The notes beneath the pieces were generated by a model, which was not told where the DNA came from, ran no database searches, and worked only from the letters and a program-made list of their open reading frames with translations. The translations under genes were made by a program, and so were the position numbers. 64,000 nucleotides of DNA from Dehalococcoidia bacterium. GTDB lineage: Bacteria; Chloroflexota; Dehalococcoidia; SHYB01. Shown here piece after piece: positions 7,226 through 16,828 of the stretch. Location of the stretch: contig SHYB01000005.1 of assembly GCA_009693015.1 (NCBI GenBank), positions 1 through 64,000 on the forward strand, in the 5' to 3' direction. How positions within the stretch are numbered: position 1 is the first letter of the stretch; every line of letters starts with the position of its first letter.

Positions 7226-9307
7226 CTAGCCCCGCAACCCCAGCTCCCGCCGCAACGACTCCGCGTCCGTCACCGGCTGGCGGCACGCATACTCCTCGCA
7301 CACGTACGCCGCAGGCCTCCCTCCCACCAGCGCGCGCCCTGCCAGCAGCGGCGTCCCCTCCGCCGCGCCATCGCCATTCGACGGGTCCAACCCCGCGACA
7401 ATCCTGTTGGGCAAATACGCCCCGAACACCACCTGGAGAAGCGCTTGTGTCGCCGCATCCTTCTGCGACCCCACCACCACAATCTCCTGCGGCGTCGCCA
7501 TGTGAAAATCCAGCGCCGCCAGCCACCGCCCAAAGCCCGTCGGGTGGTTCGCCATCACCCCAGCCATCGCCCGCAGCGAGCGCTCCGCGTATCGCGCATA
7601 CGACGCCTCGCCGGTGAACCGCGCCAGCCGCAGCAGCGCCTCTGCTGCCGCCGACCCGCCGCACGGCATGGCGTTGTCGAACACATCCCGCGGCCTCACA
7701 ATCAGCGTCTCGTGATCGCTCCCCGTGTCGAAGAACACCCCCTCGTCCTCGCTCCAGTACAGCGCGATCATCCCTTCCGCCAGCGCGCGCGCCTCATCCA
7801 GCCAGCGCCGGCGCCAATCGGCCTCGTACAGCGCCAGCAACCCCGAAATCAGCATGGCGTAGTCTTCCAAATACCCCAGCGTCTTCGCCCTGCCGTCCTT
7901 CCACGACCGCAGCAATCTCCCTTGCGTCCGCAACTTCTGTAGCAAGAACGCTGCGTTCTTCCGCGCCGCCGCCAGGTAGTCCTCCCGCCCCAGCGCCGCC
8001 CCAGCCTCCGCCAGCGCCTGCAACATCAGCCCGTTCCACGCCGTCAGCACCTTCTCGTCCCGGCCCGGATGCACCCGCCGCTCCCGCGCCGCATACAGCG
8101 CGCGCCGCCCCTTCGCCGTCACCCGCAGCACCTCCTCCTCCGAAACCCCCACCTCCCGCGCCACGCCCGCCTGGTCCAACGGCATGTTGAGAATGCTATG
8201 CCCCTCAAAGTTCCCTTCCGGCGTCACATCGAAAACACGGCAGAACAGCGCCGCGTCCTCTCCCAGCGCCTGCTCCACCTCCGCCGGCGACCACACGAAG
8301 AACTTGCCCTCCACACCCTCGCTATCCGCGTCCTGGCTGGAGAAAAAGCCGCCGTCCGCATGCGTCATCTCCCGCAGCACGTAGTCGCACGTCTCCTCCG
8401 CGATGCGGCGGTACACCGCCTTCCCCGTCGCCTGGTGCGCATGCAGGTACAGCCGCGCCAGCTGCGCGTTGTCGTACAGCATCTTCTCGAAGTGAGGCAC
8501 CAGCCAGTGCGCGTCCGTGGCGTAGCGATGGAACCCCCCGCCGATCTGGTCGTAGATCCCCCCGCGCGCCATCTGCCCCAGCGTATGCTCCGCCATCTGC
8601 AGCGCCCGCGCGTCCCCCCAGCGCTGACCTTGGCCGCCATGTCGGCCGCGATAATCGTGCGCCCGCAGCAGCACCTCCAGCGTCATCGGCTGGGGAAACT
8701 TCGGCGCCCCACCGAATCCCCCGTTGTCCCAATCGAACAGCCCTGCCAGCTTGCCCGCCGCATCCCGCAGCACGCTCTCCGATAGCTGCGCATCGCCCTT
8801 GCCTGTGGGAATCCCTTGGAGCCGCGGCAACAGCTCCCCTGCCGCCTTCTCCACGTCCGCGCGGCGATTGTGGTACGCATCGGCCACCCCCAGCAGCACC
8901 TGGGTAAACGACGGCATCCCGTGCCGCTCCTCGTTGGGGAAATACGTCCCGCCGTAAAACGGGCGACCGTCCGGCAGCAAGAACACGCTCATGGGCCACC
9001 CGCCGCGGCCCGTCATCGCCTGCACCGCTTGCATGTAGATCGCGTCCAGGTCGGGGCGCTCTTCACGATCCACCTTGATGCTCACGAACAAGCGGTTCAG
9101 CACGTCCGCCGTCGCCGCGTCCTCGAACGACTCATGCTCCATGACGTGGCACCAGTGGCATGCCGAATAGCCGATGCTCAGGAAGATCGGCATATCCTCG
9201 CCGCGCGCCCTCTCCAGCGCCTCCGGCCCCCACGGATGCCAGTCCACGGGGTTATTCTTATGCTGCAGCAGGTACGGGCTGGTCTCTTGCGCTAGGCGAT
9301 TGGGCAT
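7226..9307 (-). CDS. YyaL/SSP411-type thioredoxin-domain protein (DUF255)
   Basis: A 693-residue protein with the DUF255 layout. The N-terminal thioredoxin-like domain opens [19 protein letters not shown] and carries the redox motif [13 protein letters not shown] near residue 50. The conserved [19 protein letters not shown] follows near residue 105. The rest is an alpha/alpha toroid resembling N-acylglucosamine epimerases and glycosidases (for example [16 protein letters not shown] and [15 protein letters not shown]). The family is universal but its biochemical role is unsettled. The start is an ATG opening [11 protein letters not shown]; no strong SD is visible. It is the first gene in the C-rich part of the plus strand. 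Confidence 0.9.
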   Translation of the reverse strand: MPNRLAQETSPYLLQHKNNPVDWHPWGPEALERARGEDMPIFLSIGYSACHWCHVMEHESFEDAATADVLNRLFVSIKVDREERPDLDAIYMQAVQAMTGRGGWPMSVFLLPDGRPFYGGTYFPNEERHGMPSFTQVLLGVADAYHNRRADVEKAAGELLPRLQGIPTGKGDAQLSESVLRDAAGKLAGLFDWDNGGFGGAPKFPQPMTLEVLLRAHDYRGRHGGQGQRWGDARALQMAEHTLGQMARGGIYDQIGGGFHRYATDAHWLVPHFEKMLYDNAQLARLYLHAHQATGKAVYRRIAEETCDYVLREMTHADGGFFSSQDADSEGVEGKFFVWSPAEVEQALGEDAALFCRVFDVTPEGNFEGHSILNMPLDQAGVAREVGVSEEEVLRVTAKGRRALYAARERRVHPGRDEKVLTAWNGLMLQALAEAGAALGREDYLAAARKNAAFLLQKLRTQGRLLRSWKDGRAKTLGYLEDYAMLISGLLALYEADWRRRWLDEARALAEGMIALYWSEDEGVFFDTGSDHETLIVRPRDVFDNAMPCGGSAAAEALLRLARFTGEASYARYAERSLRAMAGVMANHPTGFGRWLAALDFHMATPQEIVVVGSQKDAATQALLQVVFGAYLPNRIVAGLDPSNGDGAAEGTPLLAGRALVGGRPAAYVCEEYACRQPVTDAESLRRELGLRG

Positions 9308-9388
9308 GGATCGGTTCCTAACTAGATAAAAGCGGGGTGACGCAACGCCCTACGCTAGCAGCCGGGAAGCTGCTGGTCAACGCAAACC

Positions 9389-9417
9389 TTGCCTCCCCCG
9401 CACGCCGCTGCTACTAT
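9389..9417 (+). promoter_or_regulatory. promoter for the gene at 9455
   Basis: TTGCCT (9389-9394) and TACTAT (9412-9417) are spaced by 17 bases, and the GTG start with its SD lies about 38 bases downstream. Confidence 0.5.
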
Positions 9418-9454
9418 GAGGGCCGTTCCCCAGCACCCACCCACGGAGGTCCAT

Positions 9455-9889
9455 GTGAGCGAAGCAAAAGACAAGGTCCAGGGCTATAACGGCCACGCCT
9501 ACTTCTCCATTGATGATATCGCGGCCATGCTCCCCGGCCCGGCGCGCCTCATGCATGAGATCGGCACCCGCTGGTGGAAGATATACTACGCCTCCCAGGA
9601 GACCAACTGGCCCCTCGCCGAATACGAGATCAAGGAGATGGAAGAGCTCTTCGAGATCTGCATGGTCACCCGCCCCAAGTACGTCCAGTGGATGGAGCCC
9701 TTCCTCCACCAGGACGTCAAAGCGGTCAAGGACGCCGTCAAGAAAAAGGACTGGAAGGGCTTCGAAGCCGCCTACCACTTGGCCACCAAGAACGCTAATG
9801 ACTACCACAAGGCGGCCAACAAGCCGCTCATCCACTGGAAGCTGCCTGCCATGCCCCCGCCGGACATGGAAATGAAGCCCCTGGCCTAG
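9455..9889 (+). CDS. conserved-looking hypothetical protein, Trp/Tyr-rich helical
   Basis: A 144-residue soluble protein, probably all helical, rich in Trp, Tyr, Met and Lys. It has no signal peptide or membrane span. Notable segments are GYNGHAYFSIDDIAAML, TRWWKIYYASQETNWPLAEY and KKKDWKGFEAAYHLATKNAN. The layout, with spaced His and aromatic residues, recalls a four-helix bundle, but no haem CXXCH or metal motif is present. I do not recognise a family. GTG 9455 is the start because CGGAGGT sits four bases before it. A promoter upstream and a terminator downstream make it monocistronic. Confidence 0.75.
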   Translation: MSEAKDKVQGYNGHAYFSIDDIAAMLPGPARLMHEIGTRWWKIYYASQETNWPLAEYEIKEMEELFEICMVTRPKYVQWMEPFLHQDVKAVKDAVKKKDWKGFEAAYHLATKNANDYHKAANKPLIHWKLPAMPPPDMEMKPLA

Positions 9890-9912
9890 CCTCTTTCCGC
9901 CGTGCCGTCGCG

Positions 9913-9957
9913 AGGGCTTCACCCCAGGACACGCTCCCCGTGAAGCCCTTGCCTTTT
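9913..9957 (+). terminator. rho-independent terminator after the gene at 9455
   Basis: AGGGCTTCAC (9913-9922) pairs perfectly with GTGAAGCCCT (9940-9949) and is followed by a five-T run. The next ATG starts only five bases after the T-run. Confidence 0.85.
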
Positions 9958-9961
9958 TAGC

Positions 9962-10819
9962 ATGGACAACGCCGCGCGCACCGCCGTTCTCTCCCTCTAC
10001 GACGCGCCCGACCCCGCGCGCCACGGCTGCGTCATCCCCGGCTACGACCGCGACCACGCCGCGCGCACCGCCCGCATCGTCCTCCGCCTCGCCCGCGAGC
10101 TAGCCCTCGACCCCCGCCGGCATCCCGGCCTCGAGCTCGCCTGCCTCCTTCACGATCTTGGCCGTGCCGGCATGGATTCCCACCTCTTTGGGCAGGTCTT
10201 TGGCCTGGCGCAGGAAGCCGGCCTTCCCGTGCGACTCCGCGACCTGCGCGCCCGCTACCCCCATGTCACCGAAGCGCAGGCGCCCGCATTCTTCCTCGAA
10301 CTCGTGGCCCCGCTGCTGGCGCGCCACGCCATCCCCGTGGACGACCGCCTCCGCGACCACATCGCCATGCGCATGGACTTTCGCGGGCGATTGCGACGCA
10401 TGCTGGCGCAGAGCGCCCCCACGCTGCATGCCCTCGGTCTCGCCGTCGAGTCGTGGATGGAATGCGTCATGCTCTACTACTACTACCCCCAGCTCATGGA
10501 GGGCCAGCCGGACGACGTGCGACTCATGGGCATGATCCTTGTCGCCTGCGAGAACTTCGAGGCCTACAACAACGTGCGCCGCGGCCGCGACTACTACAGA
10601 CGCACCGGCGAACGCCTCCCCGACGTCTTCGCCGCCCTCGACCGCTTCCAGGCGCAAGGCCTCATCGCCCTCCGCGTCCTCGATGCCCTCAAGCGCCTCA
10701 CCGCCACCGGCGAGCTTGACGCCGTCATCAAGGAATCGCGCGACCTGCCCGCAGACGCCCCCCTGCCCGCGGGGGACGTTGCGTACCAGCAAGAGTTGCG
10801 TGCCTCCCCCGCGCCTTGA
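9962..10819 (+). CDS. HD-domain metal-dependent phosphohydrolase-like protein
   Basis: A 285-residue protein with an HD domain in its N-terminal third: a first His in the GYDRDHAART region and the paired ligands in ACLLHDLGRAG near residue 65. A later Asp near residue 125 in the helix DRLRDHIAM may complete the site. HD proteins hydrolyse nucleotides, cyclic dinucleotides or other phosphoesters; which one is unknown. The Tyr-rich helix LYYYYPQLMEG and the C-terminal third have no clear match. The ATG at 9962 has no SD and directly follows the previous gene's terminator, so a leaderless transcript or a later start is possible. Confidence 0.75.
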   Translation: MDNAARTAVLSLYDAPDPARHGCVIPGYDRDHAARTARIVLRLARELALDPRRHPGLELACLLHDLGRAGMDSHLFGQVFGLAQEAGLPVRLRDLRARYPHVTEAQAPAFFLELVAPLLARHAIPVDDRLRDHIAMRMDFRGRLRRMLAQSAPTLHALGLAVESWMECVMLYYYYPQLMEGQPDDVRLMGMILVACENFEAYNNVRRGRDYYRRTGERLPDVFAALDRFQAQGLIALRVLDALKRLTATGELDAVIKESRDLPADAPLPAGDVAYQQELRASPAP

Positions 10820-10844
10820 CACCCCCACGCGCCGGTGCCATCAT
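10816..10844 (+). promoter_or_regulatory. probable promoter of the phn operon
   Basis: TTGACA (10816-10821) overlaps the stop of the HD gene, and CATCAT follows after 17 bases. It would give a leader of about 240 bases before phnD, containing a 10-codon ORF (10860-10892) and no other gene I can support. Confidence 0.4.
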
Positions 10845-11092
10845 GTCGCCGCACCCCCCATGCGTTACGCCACCTTCAACGGCTTCACCTGAGCACCCGC
10901 ACGCGCCACTCCAGGATCGAGTGGCCCGCGCGGCGTAGCTTTTCCCCTTTGCCCTGATACGGGGCAGACCCCTTCCGTTCACAGCAATCGCCCGCACTGA
11001 CAGCTCCGTCCCCGTGCCTCATGCTGTCCTTCCCCCTGGCCCTCGATTCACCCAGGCATTGCCATGTCCTCAACATGCCCAGGAGCGCCCCC
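10845..11092 (+). other. untranslated leader of the phn operon
   Basis: No convincing gene lies here. A 10-codon ORF beginning MRYATF sits at 10860-10892, just after the predicted transcript start, with no SD. A weak GGGGCAGACCCC palindrome occurs near 10963. No known riboswitch signature is seen. Confidence 0.35.
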
Positions 11093-11989
11093 ATGAAGTC
11101 CCGTACACGCATCGCCGCATTCCTCGCCGCCCTGCTCGCCGCCATGCTCATCCTCGCCGCCTGCTCGTCGGACGACGAAGCCGCCCCCGCCAAGACCCTC
11201 TACATCGGCGGCATCCCTGACGTTGACGTCTCCCTCCTCCAGACGCGCTTCAACGGCATGGCCCAGTACCTCACCACCGCTACCGGCATCCCCACCAAGT
11301 ACGTCCCCTCCAACGACTACGCCGCCGTGGTCACCGCATTCAAGCAGGGCGATATTCCCCTTGCCTTCTTCGGCGGCCTCACCGGCGTCCAGGCCCGCCT
11401 CAGCGTCCCCGGCGCCAGCGCCATCGCCCAGCGTTCCATTGACGAGCACTTCACCTCCGTGTTCGTCGCCCAGAAGGGCCTGGGCCTCAAGACCCTCGCC
11501 GACCTCAAAGGCAAGACCTTCACCTTCGGCAGCGAAAGCTCCACCTCCGGCTACACCATGCCCCTCTACTTCCTCTCCGAGGCCAAAATCACCCCCAAGA
11601 CAGACTTCTCCGCCACCAGCTTCAGCGGCTCGCACGATAAAACCTGGAAGCTCGTGGAAGCCGGCGCATTTCAGGCAGGTGCCCTCAACGCCAGCGTGTG
11701 GAATACCCGCGTCAGAAACAATGAAATTGACCTCACCAAGGTAGAAGTCTTCTACACCACCCCGGAGTACTACGACTACCACTGGGTGGCCCGCCCTGAC
11801 CTCGACAAATCCTTCGGCAAAGGCGCCACCCAAAAAATCACCACCACCCTCCTCGCCCTCAATGCCGCCACCAACGACCAGCACAAGGCCCTGATGACTG
11901 CCTTCCAGGACACAAAGTTCGTGCCCACCAACAACGCCAACTACGCCAAGCTGGAGACCGTCGCGCGTGGCCTCGGCATCATCCAATAG
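11093..11989 (+). CDS. phnD: phosphonate/phosphite-type ABC transporter substrate-binding lipoprotein
   Basis: A 298-residue lipoprotein. The signal peptide is hydrophobic and ends in the lipobox ILAAC. The mature part matches PhnD/PtxB-type binding proteins: GGIPDVDVSLLQTRFNGMA, then YAAVVTAFKQGDIPLAFFGG, and TFTFGSESSTSGYTMP, the segment that binds the phosphonate or phosphate-like group in this family. The start is ATG 11093 with AGGAG upstream; an earlier in-frame ATG at 11021 would bury the signal peptide. It leads a four-gene operon (phnD-C-E-E) with overlapping genes. No C-P lyase gene is in the window, so the ligand may be a phosphonate, phosphite or another oxyanion. Confidence 0.9.
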   Translation: MKSRTRIAAFLAALLAAMLILAACSSDDEAAPAKTLYIGGIPDVDVSLLQTRFNGMAQYLTTATGIPTKYVPSNDYAAVVTAFKQGDIPLAFFGGLTGVQARLSVPGASAIAQRSIDEHFTSVFVAQKGLGLKTLADLKGKTFTFGSESSTSGYTMPLYFLSEAKITPKTDFSATSFSGSHDKTWKLVEAGAFQAGALNASVWNTRVRNNEIDLTKVEVFYTTPEYYDYHWVARPDLDKSFGKGATQKITTTLLALNAATNDQHKALMTAFQDTKFVPTNNANYAKLETVARGLGIIQ

Positions 11990-12752
11990 CCCTACGGCAA
12001 TTCAACTCGACGCCGTGGGAAAATCCTTCGGCGCGATTAAGGCCGTCTCCCCGCTCACCCTGCGCATCGCGCAGGGTGAGCGGGTGGCGCTGCTCGGCCC
12101 CAGCGGCAGCGGCAAGACCACGTTGCTCGCCATGATCGCCGGGACGACCGCCCCCACCACCGGCGCCATCGCCCTGCGCGGCAAACCCCTGGCCGGCATG
12201 CGCCCCGGCCGCGATCTCGCCGCCCTCGTGGGCATGGTGCACCAGCAGTTCGACCTCGTCCCCCACCTCTCTGCCCTCAACAACGTCCTCGCCGGGAGGC
12301 TCGGCCAGTGGAGCGCCGCCGCCGCCATGCTCTCCCTCCTCTGGCCCCGCGACAAAGACCGCGGCATCGCTGCCCTGGAGCGTGTCGGCGTCGCCCAGCG
12401 CGCCTACGTCCGCGCCGGCCGGCTCTCCGGCGGCGAGCAGCAGCGCGTCGCCATCGCCCGCCTCCTCCTCCAGGACCCAGCCATCATCCTCGCCGATGAG
12501 CCCATCGCCTCGCTCGACCCCACCCGCGCCGAAGAAATCATCGCCCTCCTTGCCGCCACGGCGCAGGAGACCGGCAAAACCCTTGTCGCCAGCATCCACG
12601 CCGTCTCTCTCGCCCGCCGCCACTTCACCCGCATCGCCGGCATGCGCAACGGCGCCGTCCAGTTCGACCTCCCCGCGCATCAAGTCACCAATGATCTGCT
12701 CGACGCGCTGTATGCGCTGCCCGGTCTGCGCGACGAGGCGCAATCCGCGTGA
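11967..12752 (+). CDS. phnC: phosphonate-type ABC transporter ATPase
   Basis: A 261-residue ABC ATPase. Walker A is GPSGSGKTT, the Q-loop lies in GMVHQQFDLVPHLS, the signature is LSGGEQQRVAIARLL, Walker B is AIILADEPIASLD and the switch His is in SIHAVS. The GMVHQQFDLV stretch and length are typical of PhnC. The GTG at 11967 overlaps the phnD stop by 23 bases; no later start precedes the homologous region. The end overlaps the first permease by GTGA, indicating translational coupling. Confidence 0.92.
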   Translation: MASASSNSPTAIQLDAVGKSFGAIKAVSPLTLRIAQGERVALLGPSGSGKTTLLAMIAGTTAPTTGAIALRGKPLAGMRPGRDLAALVGMVHQQFDLVPHLSALNNVLAGRLGQWSAAAAMLSLLWPRDKDRGIAALERVGVAQRAYVRAGRLSGGEQQRVAIARLLLQDPAIILADEPIASLDPTRAEEIIALLAATAQETGKTLVASIHAVSLARRHFTRIAGMRNGAVQFDLPAHQVTNDLLDALYALPGLRDEAQSA

Positions 12753-13522
12753 CCCCGCGCTTCTTCGAAAGCCGCCGCGTCCTCACCCTCCTCCTCCTCG
12801 CCGCGCTCGCCTGGAGCCTGACCGCCGTCTCCTGGCGCGGCGACCTCATCCACAGCGGCGGCTTTCGCGCCATCGGCGAAATCTTCGCCGCCATCGTCCG
12901 CCCCGAACTCTCCGCAGACACCCTCGCGATTGCATTCCGCGCCTCCTGGACCACTGTTGCCTACGCCGCCGCGGGCATGACCCTCGCCCTCGCCCTCGCC
13001 TTCCCCCTCGGCGTCCTCGCCCGCTCCACCACGCACCAACTCGCCGCCTCCATCCCCGCCCGTGCCTTCCTCGCCTTCTTCCGCTCCGTGCACGAGCTCG
13101 TCTGGGCCTGGCTCTTCGTCGCCGCCCTCGGTCTCTCCCCCGTCGCCGCCGTCCTCGCCCTCGGCATCCCCTACGGCGGCATCCTCGGCCGCATCTACGC
13201 CGAGCTTCTCCAGGACGTCCCCCAGGCCCCCATCCGCGCCCTGCGCACCGCCGGTGCCTCCGAATGGCGCATCTTCTGGCACGCCCGCCTGCCCATGGCC
13301 CTGCCCGATATGCTCAGCTATACCTTCTACCGCTTCGAATGCGCCATCCGCTCCTCCGCCATCATGAGCTTCATCGGCCTGGGCGGCCTCGGCAGGGAAA
13401 TCCAGCTCTCCCTCGACGATATCGCCTTCGGCCGCATGTGGACCTTCCTCTACTTCCTTATCGCTCTCGTCCTCATCGTTGACCTCTGGAGCACAGCAGT
13501 GCGCCGGAGGCTGGCCCCATGA
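12749..13522 (+). CDS. phnE: phosphonate-type ABC transporter permease 1
   Basis: A 257-residue inner-membrane permease with about six helices. The cytoplasmic coupling loop, with the EAA-like sequence ALRTAGASEWRIFWHARLPMALP, lies near residue 170. RSVHELVWAWLF before it is characteristic of PhnE permeases. GTG 12749 overlaps the phnC stop, and its own stop overlaps the next gene by ATGA. The two permeases probably form a heterodimer. Confidence 0.9.
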   Translation: MTPRFFESRRVLTLLLLAALAWSLTAVSWRGDLIHSGGFRAIGEIFAAIVRPELSADTLAIAFRASWTTVAYAAAGMTLALALAFPLGVLARSTTHQLAASIPARAFLAFFRSVHELVWAWLFVAALGLSPVAAVLALGIPYGGILGRIYAELLQDVPQAPIRALRTAGASEWRIFWHARLPMALPDMLSYTFYRFECAIRSSAIMSFIGLGGLGREIQLSLDDIAFGRMWTFLYFLIALVLIVDLWSTAVRRRLAP

Positions 13523-14397
13523 ATCACGCTGCACCCGCCGCGCCCGCGCCTCGCGCCGCACTGCTGCCCCGCCTCTCCTTCCTGCGACTGTCCCTGCTCG
13601 CCGCCATCGTCCTTTGCTGCGCTTCGTGGGTCTACATCCTCAACGTGGACAGCAACCAGTCCCATTCCTTCTTCTCCGCCGAGACCTGGCGGCGCGGCGT
13701 CTCCTTCCTCAAGGACCTGGCCGGCGCAGGCAGCACCGCAACGCCCGCCTTCGCCCAGGCCTCCGCGTGGCGGGAAACGGGCCGTCTCGCGTACCAGACC
13801 CTCGCCATGGCCGTCCTTGGCATCGGCATCGCCGCGCTCGTTGCGCTGGCAACCTTCATCTTCGGCGCGCGCACCCTCATGACCGGCGAGCTTGCACCCT
13901 ACGGCGCCTCCGCCTGGCGCGCCCTGTACATCGCCGCGCGTGCCTTCTTCACCCTCACCCGCAGCGTCCCTGAGCTCGTCTGGGCCATGATCGCCGTCTT
14001 CATCTTCTCCCCCGGCATTCTCCCCGGCGCCATCGCCCTCGGCATCCACAACGCCGGCATCTTGGGCAAGCTCTCATCTGAGGTCGTCGAGGGCCTCGAC
14101 CCGCGCCCCATGCGCGCCCTCCGCTCCAGCGGCGCGGGCCGGTTCCAGGTGCTCCTCTACGGCGTCCTCCCAGAGGCGCTCCCCCGCTTCACCACCTACC
14201 TCCTCTACCGCTGGGAAGTGATCATCCGCACCACCATCGTCGTCGGCTTCGTCGCCGCGGGCGGCCTCGGCCAGGAGTTCCGCCTGGCGATGAGCCACTT
14301 CCATTACACCACCCTATCCCTCATCCTTATCTGGTACCTCATCCTCGTCGCCGCCGTGGACATCGCCGCCGTCCTCCTGCGACGCCTCGCCAGATAA
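13519..14397 (+). CDS. phnE: phosphonate-type ABC transporter permease 2
   Basis: A 292-residue permease related to the preceding one. It has a longer periplasmic loop after helix 1, the family segment TRSVPELVWAMIAVFIF, and the coupling loop ALRSSGAGRFQVLLYGVLPEALP. The last helix ends in LLRRLAR. It completes the phnDCEE transporter. ATG 13519 overlaps the preceding stop by four bases. No terminator with a T-run is seen before the next promoter. Confidence 0.9.
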   Translation: MNHAAPAAPAPRAALLPRLSFLRLSLLAAIVLCCASWVYILNVDSNQSHSFFSAETWRRGVSFLKDLAGAGSTATPAFAQASAWRETGRLAYQTLAMAVLGIGIAALVALATFIFGARTLMTGELAPYGASAWRALYIAARAFFTLTRSVPELVWAMIAVFIFSPGILPGAIALGIHNAGILGKLSSEVVEGLDPRPMRALRSSGAGRFQVLLYGVLPEALPRFTTYLLYRWEVIIRTTIVVGFVAAGGLGQEFRLAMSHFHYTTLSLILIWYLILVAAVDIAAVLLRRLAR

Positions 14398-14455
14398 CCT
14401 TCCCCATCATCAACAACCCCTGCCCTGTCATTGCCGAGTCCGCGAAGACTCGCGC

Positions 14456-14461
14456 TATAAT
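14456..14461 (+). promoter_or_regulatory. -10 element for mutM, leaderless geometry
   Basis: A perfect TATAAT ends seven bases before the mutM ATG, so transcription should begin at or next to the start codon. A TTGCCG 19 bases upstream could be a weak -35. Confidence 0.6.
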
Positions 14462-14468
14462 CCATCCC

Positions 14469-15314
14469 ATGCCTGAGCTTCCCGAAGTCGAAGCCACCCG
14501 ACGCTACCTCCTGCGCGAAGGAATCGCCGGCCACGCCATCACTGGCGCGGACCTCGCCTGGCCTGGCGCCATCCGCAGCAGCAACCCCGCCCACTTCCTC
14601 CGCGGCGCACGCGGGCGCACCATTCGCACCGTGGAGCGGCGCGCCAAGTTCCTCCTCCTGCGACTCAATGACCGCCCCGGCGCGCATCCCGCGCCTCTTA
14701 CCATAGTCGCCCACCTCCGCATGACCGGCGCCCTCCTCCTCCATCCCGCCTCCGCGCCGCGACCGCGCTTCACCACCAACGTCCTCCTCCTCGACGGCGC
14801 CTGCGAGTTGCGCTTTCTTGACCCGCGCAAGCTCGGCATGCTCTGGCTCGCCGCCGACCCCTCCAGCGTCACCGGCCCCCTTGGCCCAGAGCCTCTTGCT
14901 CCCGACTTCACCCCGCAGGCCCTTGCCGCCGTCCTCGCCCGGCGCGTCCCGCCCGTCAAGGCCCTCCTCTGCGAGCAATCCCTCATCTCAGGCCTCGGCA
15001 ACATCTACGCCGATGAATCCCTCTTCGCCGCCCGCATCCACCCCCTCACTCCCGGCGCAGCCATCACCAGCGGACAGGCAAGCAGCTTACATCGCGCTAT
15101 CGTAGACGTCCTCGCCGCCGCCCTAGACAAGCTCGACGCCGCATCGTCGTCCCAACGCCCCCCGCTGGAGACAGAAAGCGCCATCCACGTCTTCCGCGTC
15201 CCCCGCCTCCCCGGCCGGCCCTGCCCCGCCTGCGCCGCGCCCATCCAGCGCATCCTCATCCGCGGCCGCGGCAGCTACTGCTGCCCCACCTGCCAGCCGC
15301 CTCCCGCCGCCTAA
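14469..15314 (+). CDS. mutM: formamidopyrimidine-DNA glycosylase
   Basis: A 281-residue Fpg enzyme. The protein begins PELPEVE after the Met, giving the catalytic Pro1 and Glu2. The conserved Lys lies in VERRAKFLLL near residue 58. The helix-two-turn-helix has VKALLCEQSLISGLGNIYADE. A four-Cys zinc finger closes the protein (CPACAAPIQRI and CCPTCQ). It excises oxidised purines such as 8-oxoguanine and cuts the strand by beta/delta elimination. The ATG is fixed by the need for Pro at position 2. There is no SD; a perfect TATAAT lies seven bases upstream. The stop overlaps that of the convergent lipoprotein gene. Confidence 0.96.
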   Translation: MPELPEVEATRRYLLREGIAGHAITGADLAWPGAIRSSNPAHFLRGARGRTIRTVERRAKFLLLRLNDRPGAHPAPLTIVAHLRMTGALLLHPASAPRPRFTTNVLLLDGACELRFLDPRKLGMLWLAADPSSVTGPLGPEPLAPDFTPQALAAVLARRVPPVKALLCEQSLISGLGNIYADESLFAARIHPLTPGAAITSGQASSLHRAIVDVLAAALDKLDAASSSQRPPLETESAIHVFRVPRLPGRPCPACAAPIQRILIRGRGSYCCPTCQPPPAA

Positions 15315-16801
15315 GGCCGCGGTGTCGCCGTTGGCGCCGGCGTGGCGCTGGGCACTGACGGCGCGGGCCGGGGCGTCGCCGTCGCCACCACCGGCGCCGT
15401 GCGGTCTGACTGCTTCGCCGTCAGCGTCAGCGTGTACGTCCCCGACGAGCGATCGTCCCCCTGCGTCACCTGCAAATAATACGTAGCCGTCGTCCCTATC
15501 GTGAACTCCACCTGCGACGCCAGCGTGTTGCCGAAGTCGTCGTTCGTCACCGCCGGGCTCGTCCCCCCTGTAGCCCACACCTGCAACAGCGAGTCCGCTA
15601 GCGTCCCCAGGCTCACCGTCGCCGTGTACGTTATGCCGGTCTCCCCCCGGAACGAAAACCAGTCCGAGTCCGCCGTCTCCTCCACACTCCCCTTCACCGG
15701 CGTACCCACGGTGATCGCCGTCGCGGAACAGGCCGCGTTGCCGTAGTCGTCCGTTGGCGCTTCCGTCGTCGTTGCCAGCGCCAGCGTATAGCTCCCCGTG
15801 CCGGCGCCCACCGCGCTCAGCATCGTGACGTAGTACGTCCCGTCCACCGCGACCTTCCACCGTATCTGGGACCCCAACCCGCCGCTGGCGTCGTCGTTCA
15901 CCGTTAGCAGGCAGTCCGCCCCTGGCCCGCGCAGCAGCAGCGCGCTATCCGCCAGCGTCCCCACCATGGCCGTGATGCGGTACGCTGTCCCCGCCTTTCC
16001 CTGGAACTTGAACACATCCAAGTCCCCCGCGCGCTCAATCGCTCCCCTGATCGACCCCCCCGCATCTATTGCCTGCGACAGCGCCGCCGTGTTGCCGTAG
16101 TCGTCCGCCGCCGTCGCCACCGGCGCTACCAGTTGCAGCGACGATAATATCTGCTCCAGCACTGGCTGATGCACGTCTGACAGTGAGTCCCGCACCGTCC
16201 CCACCACCACCAGACCCACCCCTTGGTTCACCGCAAACACCAGCGTCTCCGTGATCGGCACATTCTCTCTCGTAGCCTTCGCCGTCACCTGCACCCGCGC
16301 TGGATTGCTGAGCGACACTCGCCCCACCTCGCGGAAGTCCTTCACCCCCGCGCTCCCCACGCCATCGGCAAACGTCTTCAGGCTCTGCGTCACATGCTGG
16401 TCCAGCGTCAGGCTCGGCGTCCGCTGCCCCGTCACCACCACGTTCGTCCTCACCGGGTGCGTAATCGTCGTCACCGGGCCGGACTCACTCACCGTCCATC
16501 CCGCGGGATAGCGCACGGAGTACCCCAAACCGCTGTTCTGATACACCTCGCTCAGCGCGATGGCCGCTGGTGTGGGCGTCGGCGCTCTCGTCGTCGTCGG
16601 CGCAACCGTGGGCGTCGACGGGGCACGGGGCGTCACCGTGGGAAATGGCGTCGGCGTGGCCCGCGGCGTGGCCGTCGCCCCAGGCGTCGCCGCCACGGGC
16701 GCATCCGCCGTCGCCGCGGGCGTAGCGCTGCCGCCCCCACTGCACCCCGCCAGCAGCGCTGCCAGCCCGATTATCGCCATCCCGTGCCGTCGTCTTGCCA
16801 T
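15311..16801 (-). CDS. secreted lipoprotein with Thr/Pro linker and two PPC-type domains
   Basis: A 496-residue lipoprotein with lipobox LLAGC near residue 20. A Thr/Pro/Ala linker of about 55 residues follows, then a globular domain with YSVRYPAGWTVSES, similar to PsbP/DUF1795-like surface domains. After about residue 230 come two bacterial pre-peptidase C-terminal (PPC) domains, each starting DDYGN and containing DLDVFKFQG or DSDWFSFRG with GTYY. It ends in a second Pro-rich tail. It is probably anchored on the outer face of the membrane; its function is unknown. It has its own TTGACA promoter and GGGAG before the ATG. Confidence 0.8.
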   Translation of the reverse strand: MARRRHGMAIIGLAALLAGCSGGGSATPAATADAPVAATPGATATPRATPTPFPTVTPRAPSTPTVAPTTTRAPTPTPAAIALSEVYQNSGLGYSVRYPAGWTVSESGPVTTITHPVRTNVVVTGQRTPSLTLDQHVTQSLKTFADGVGSAGVKDFREVGRVSLSNPARVQVTAKATRENVPITETLVFAVNQGVGLVVVGTVRDSLSDVHQPVLEQILSSLQLVAPVATAADDYGNTAALSQAIDAGGSIRGAIERAGDLDVFKFQGKAGTAYRITAMVGTLADSALLLRGPGADCLLTVNDDASGGLGSQIRWKVAVDGTYYVTMLSAVGAGTGSYTLALATTTEAPTDDYGNAACSATAITVGTPVKGSVEETADSDWFSFRGETGITYTATVSLGTLADSLLQVWATGGTSPAVTNDDFGNTLASQVEFTIGTTATYYLQVTQGDDRSSGTYTLTLTAKQSDRTAPVVATATPRPAPSVPSATPAPTATPRP

Positions 16802-16828
16802 ATGCTCCCGCCGTTCCGCAATCAGCGG

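Noticed and set aside
10885-11193. A minus-strand gene before phnD
   Set aside because: It overlaps the phnD signal peptide region and has no SD or recognisable domain.
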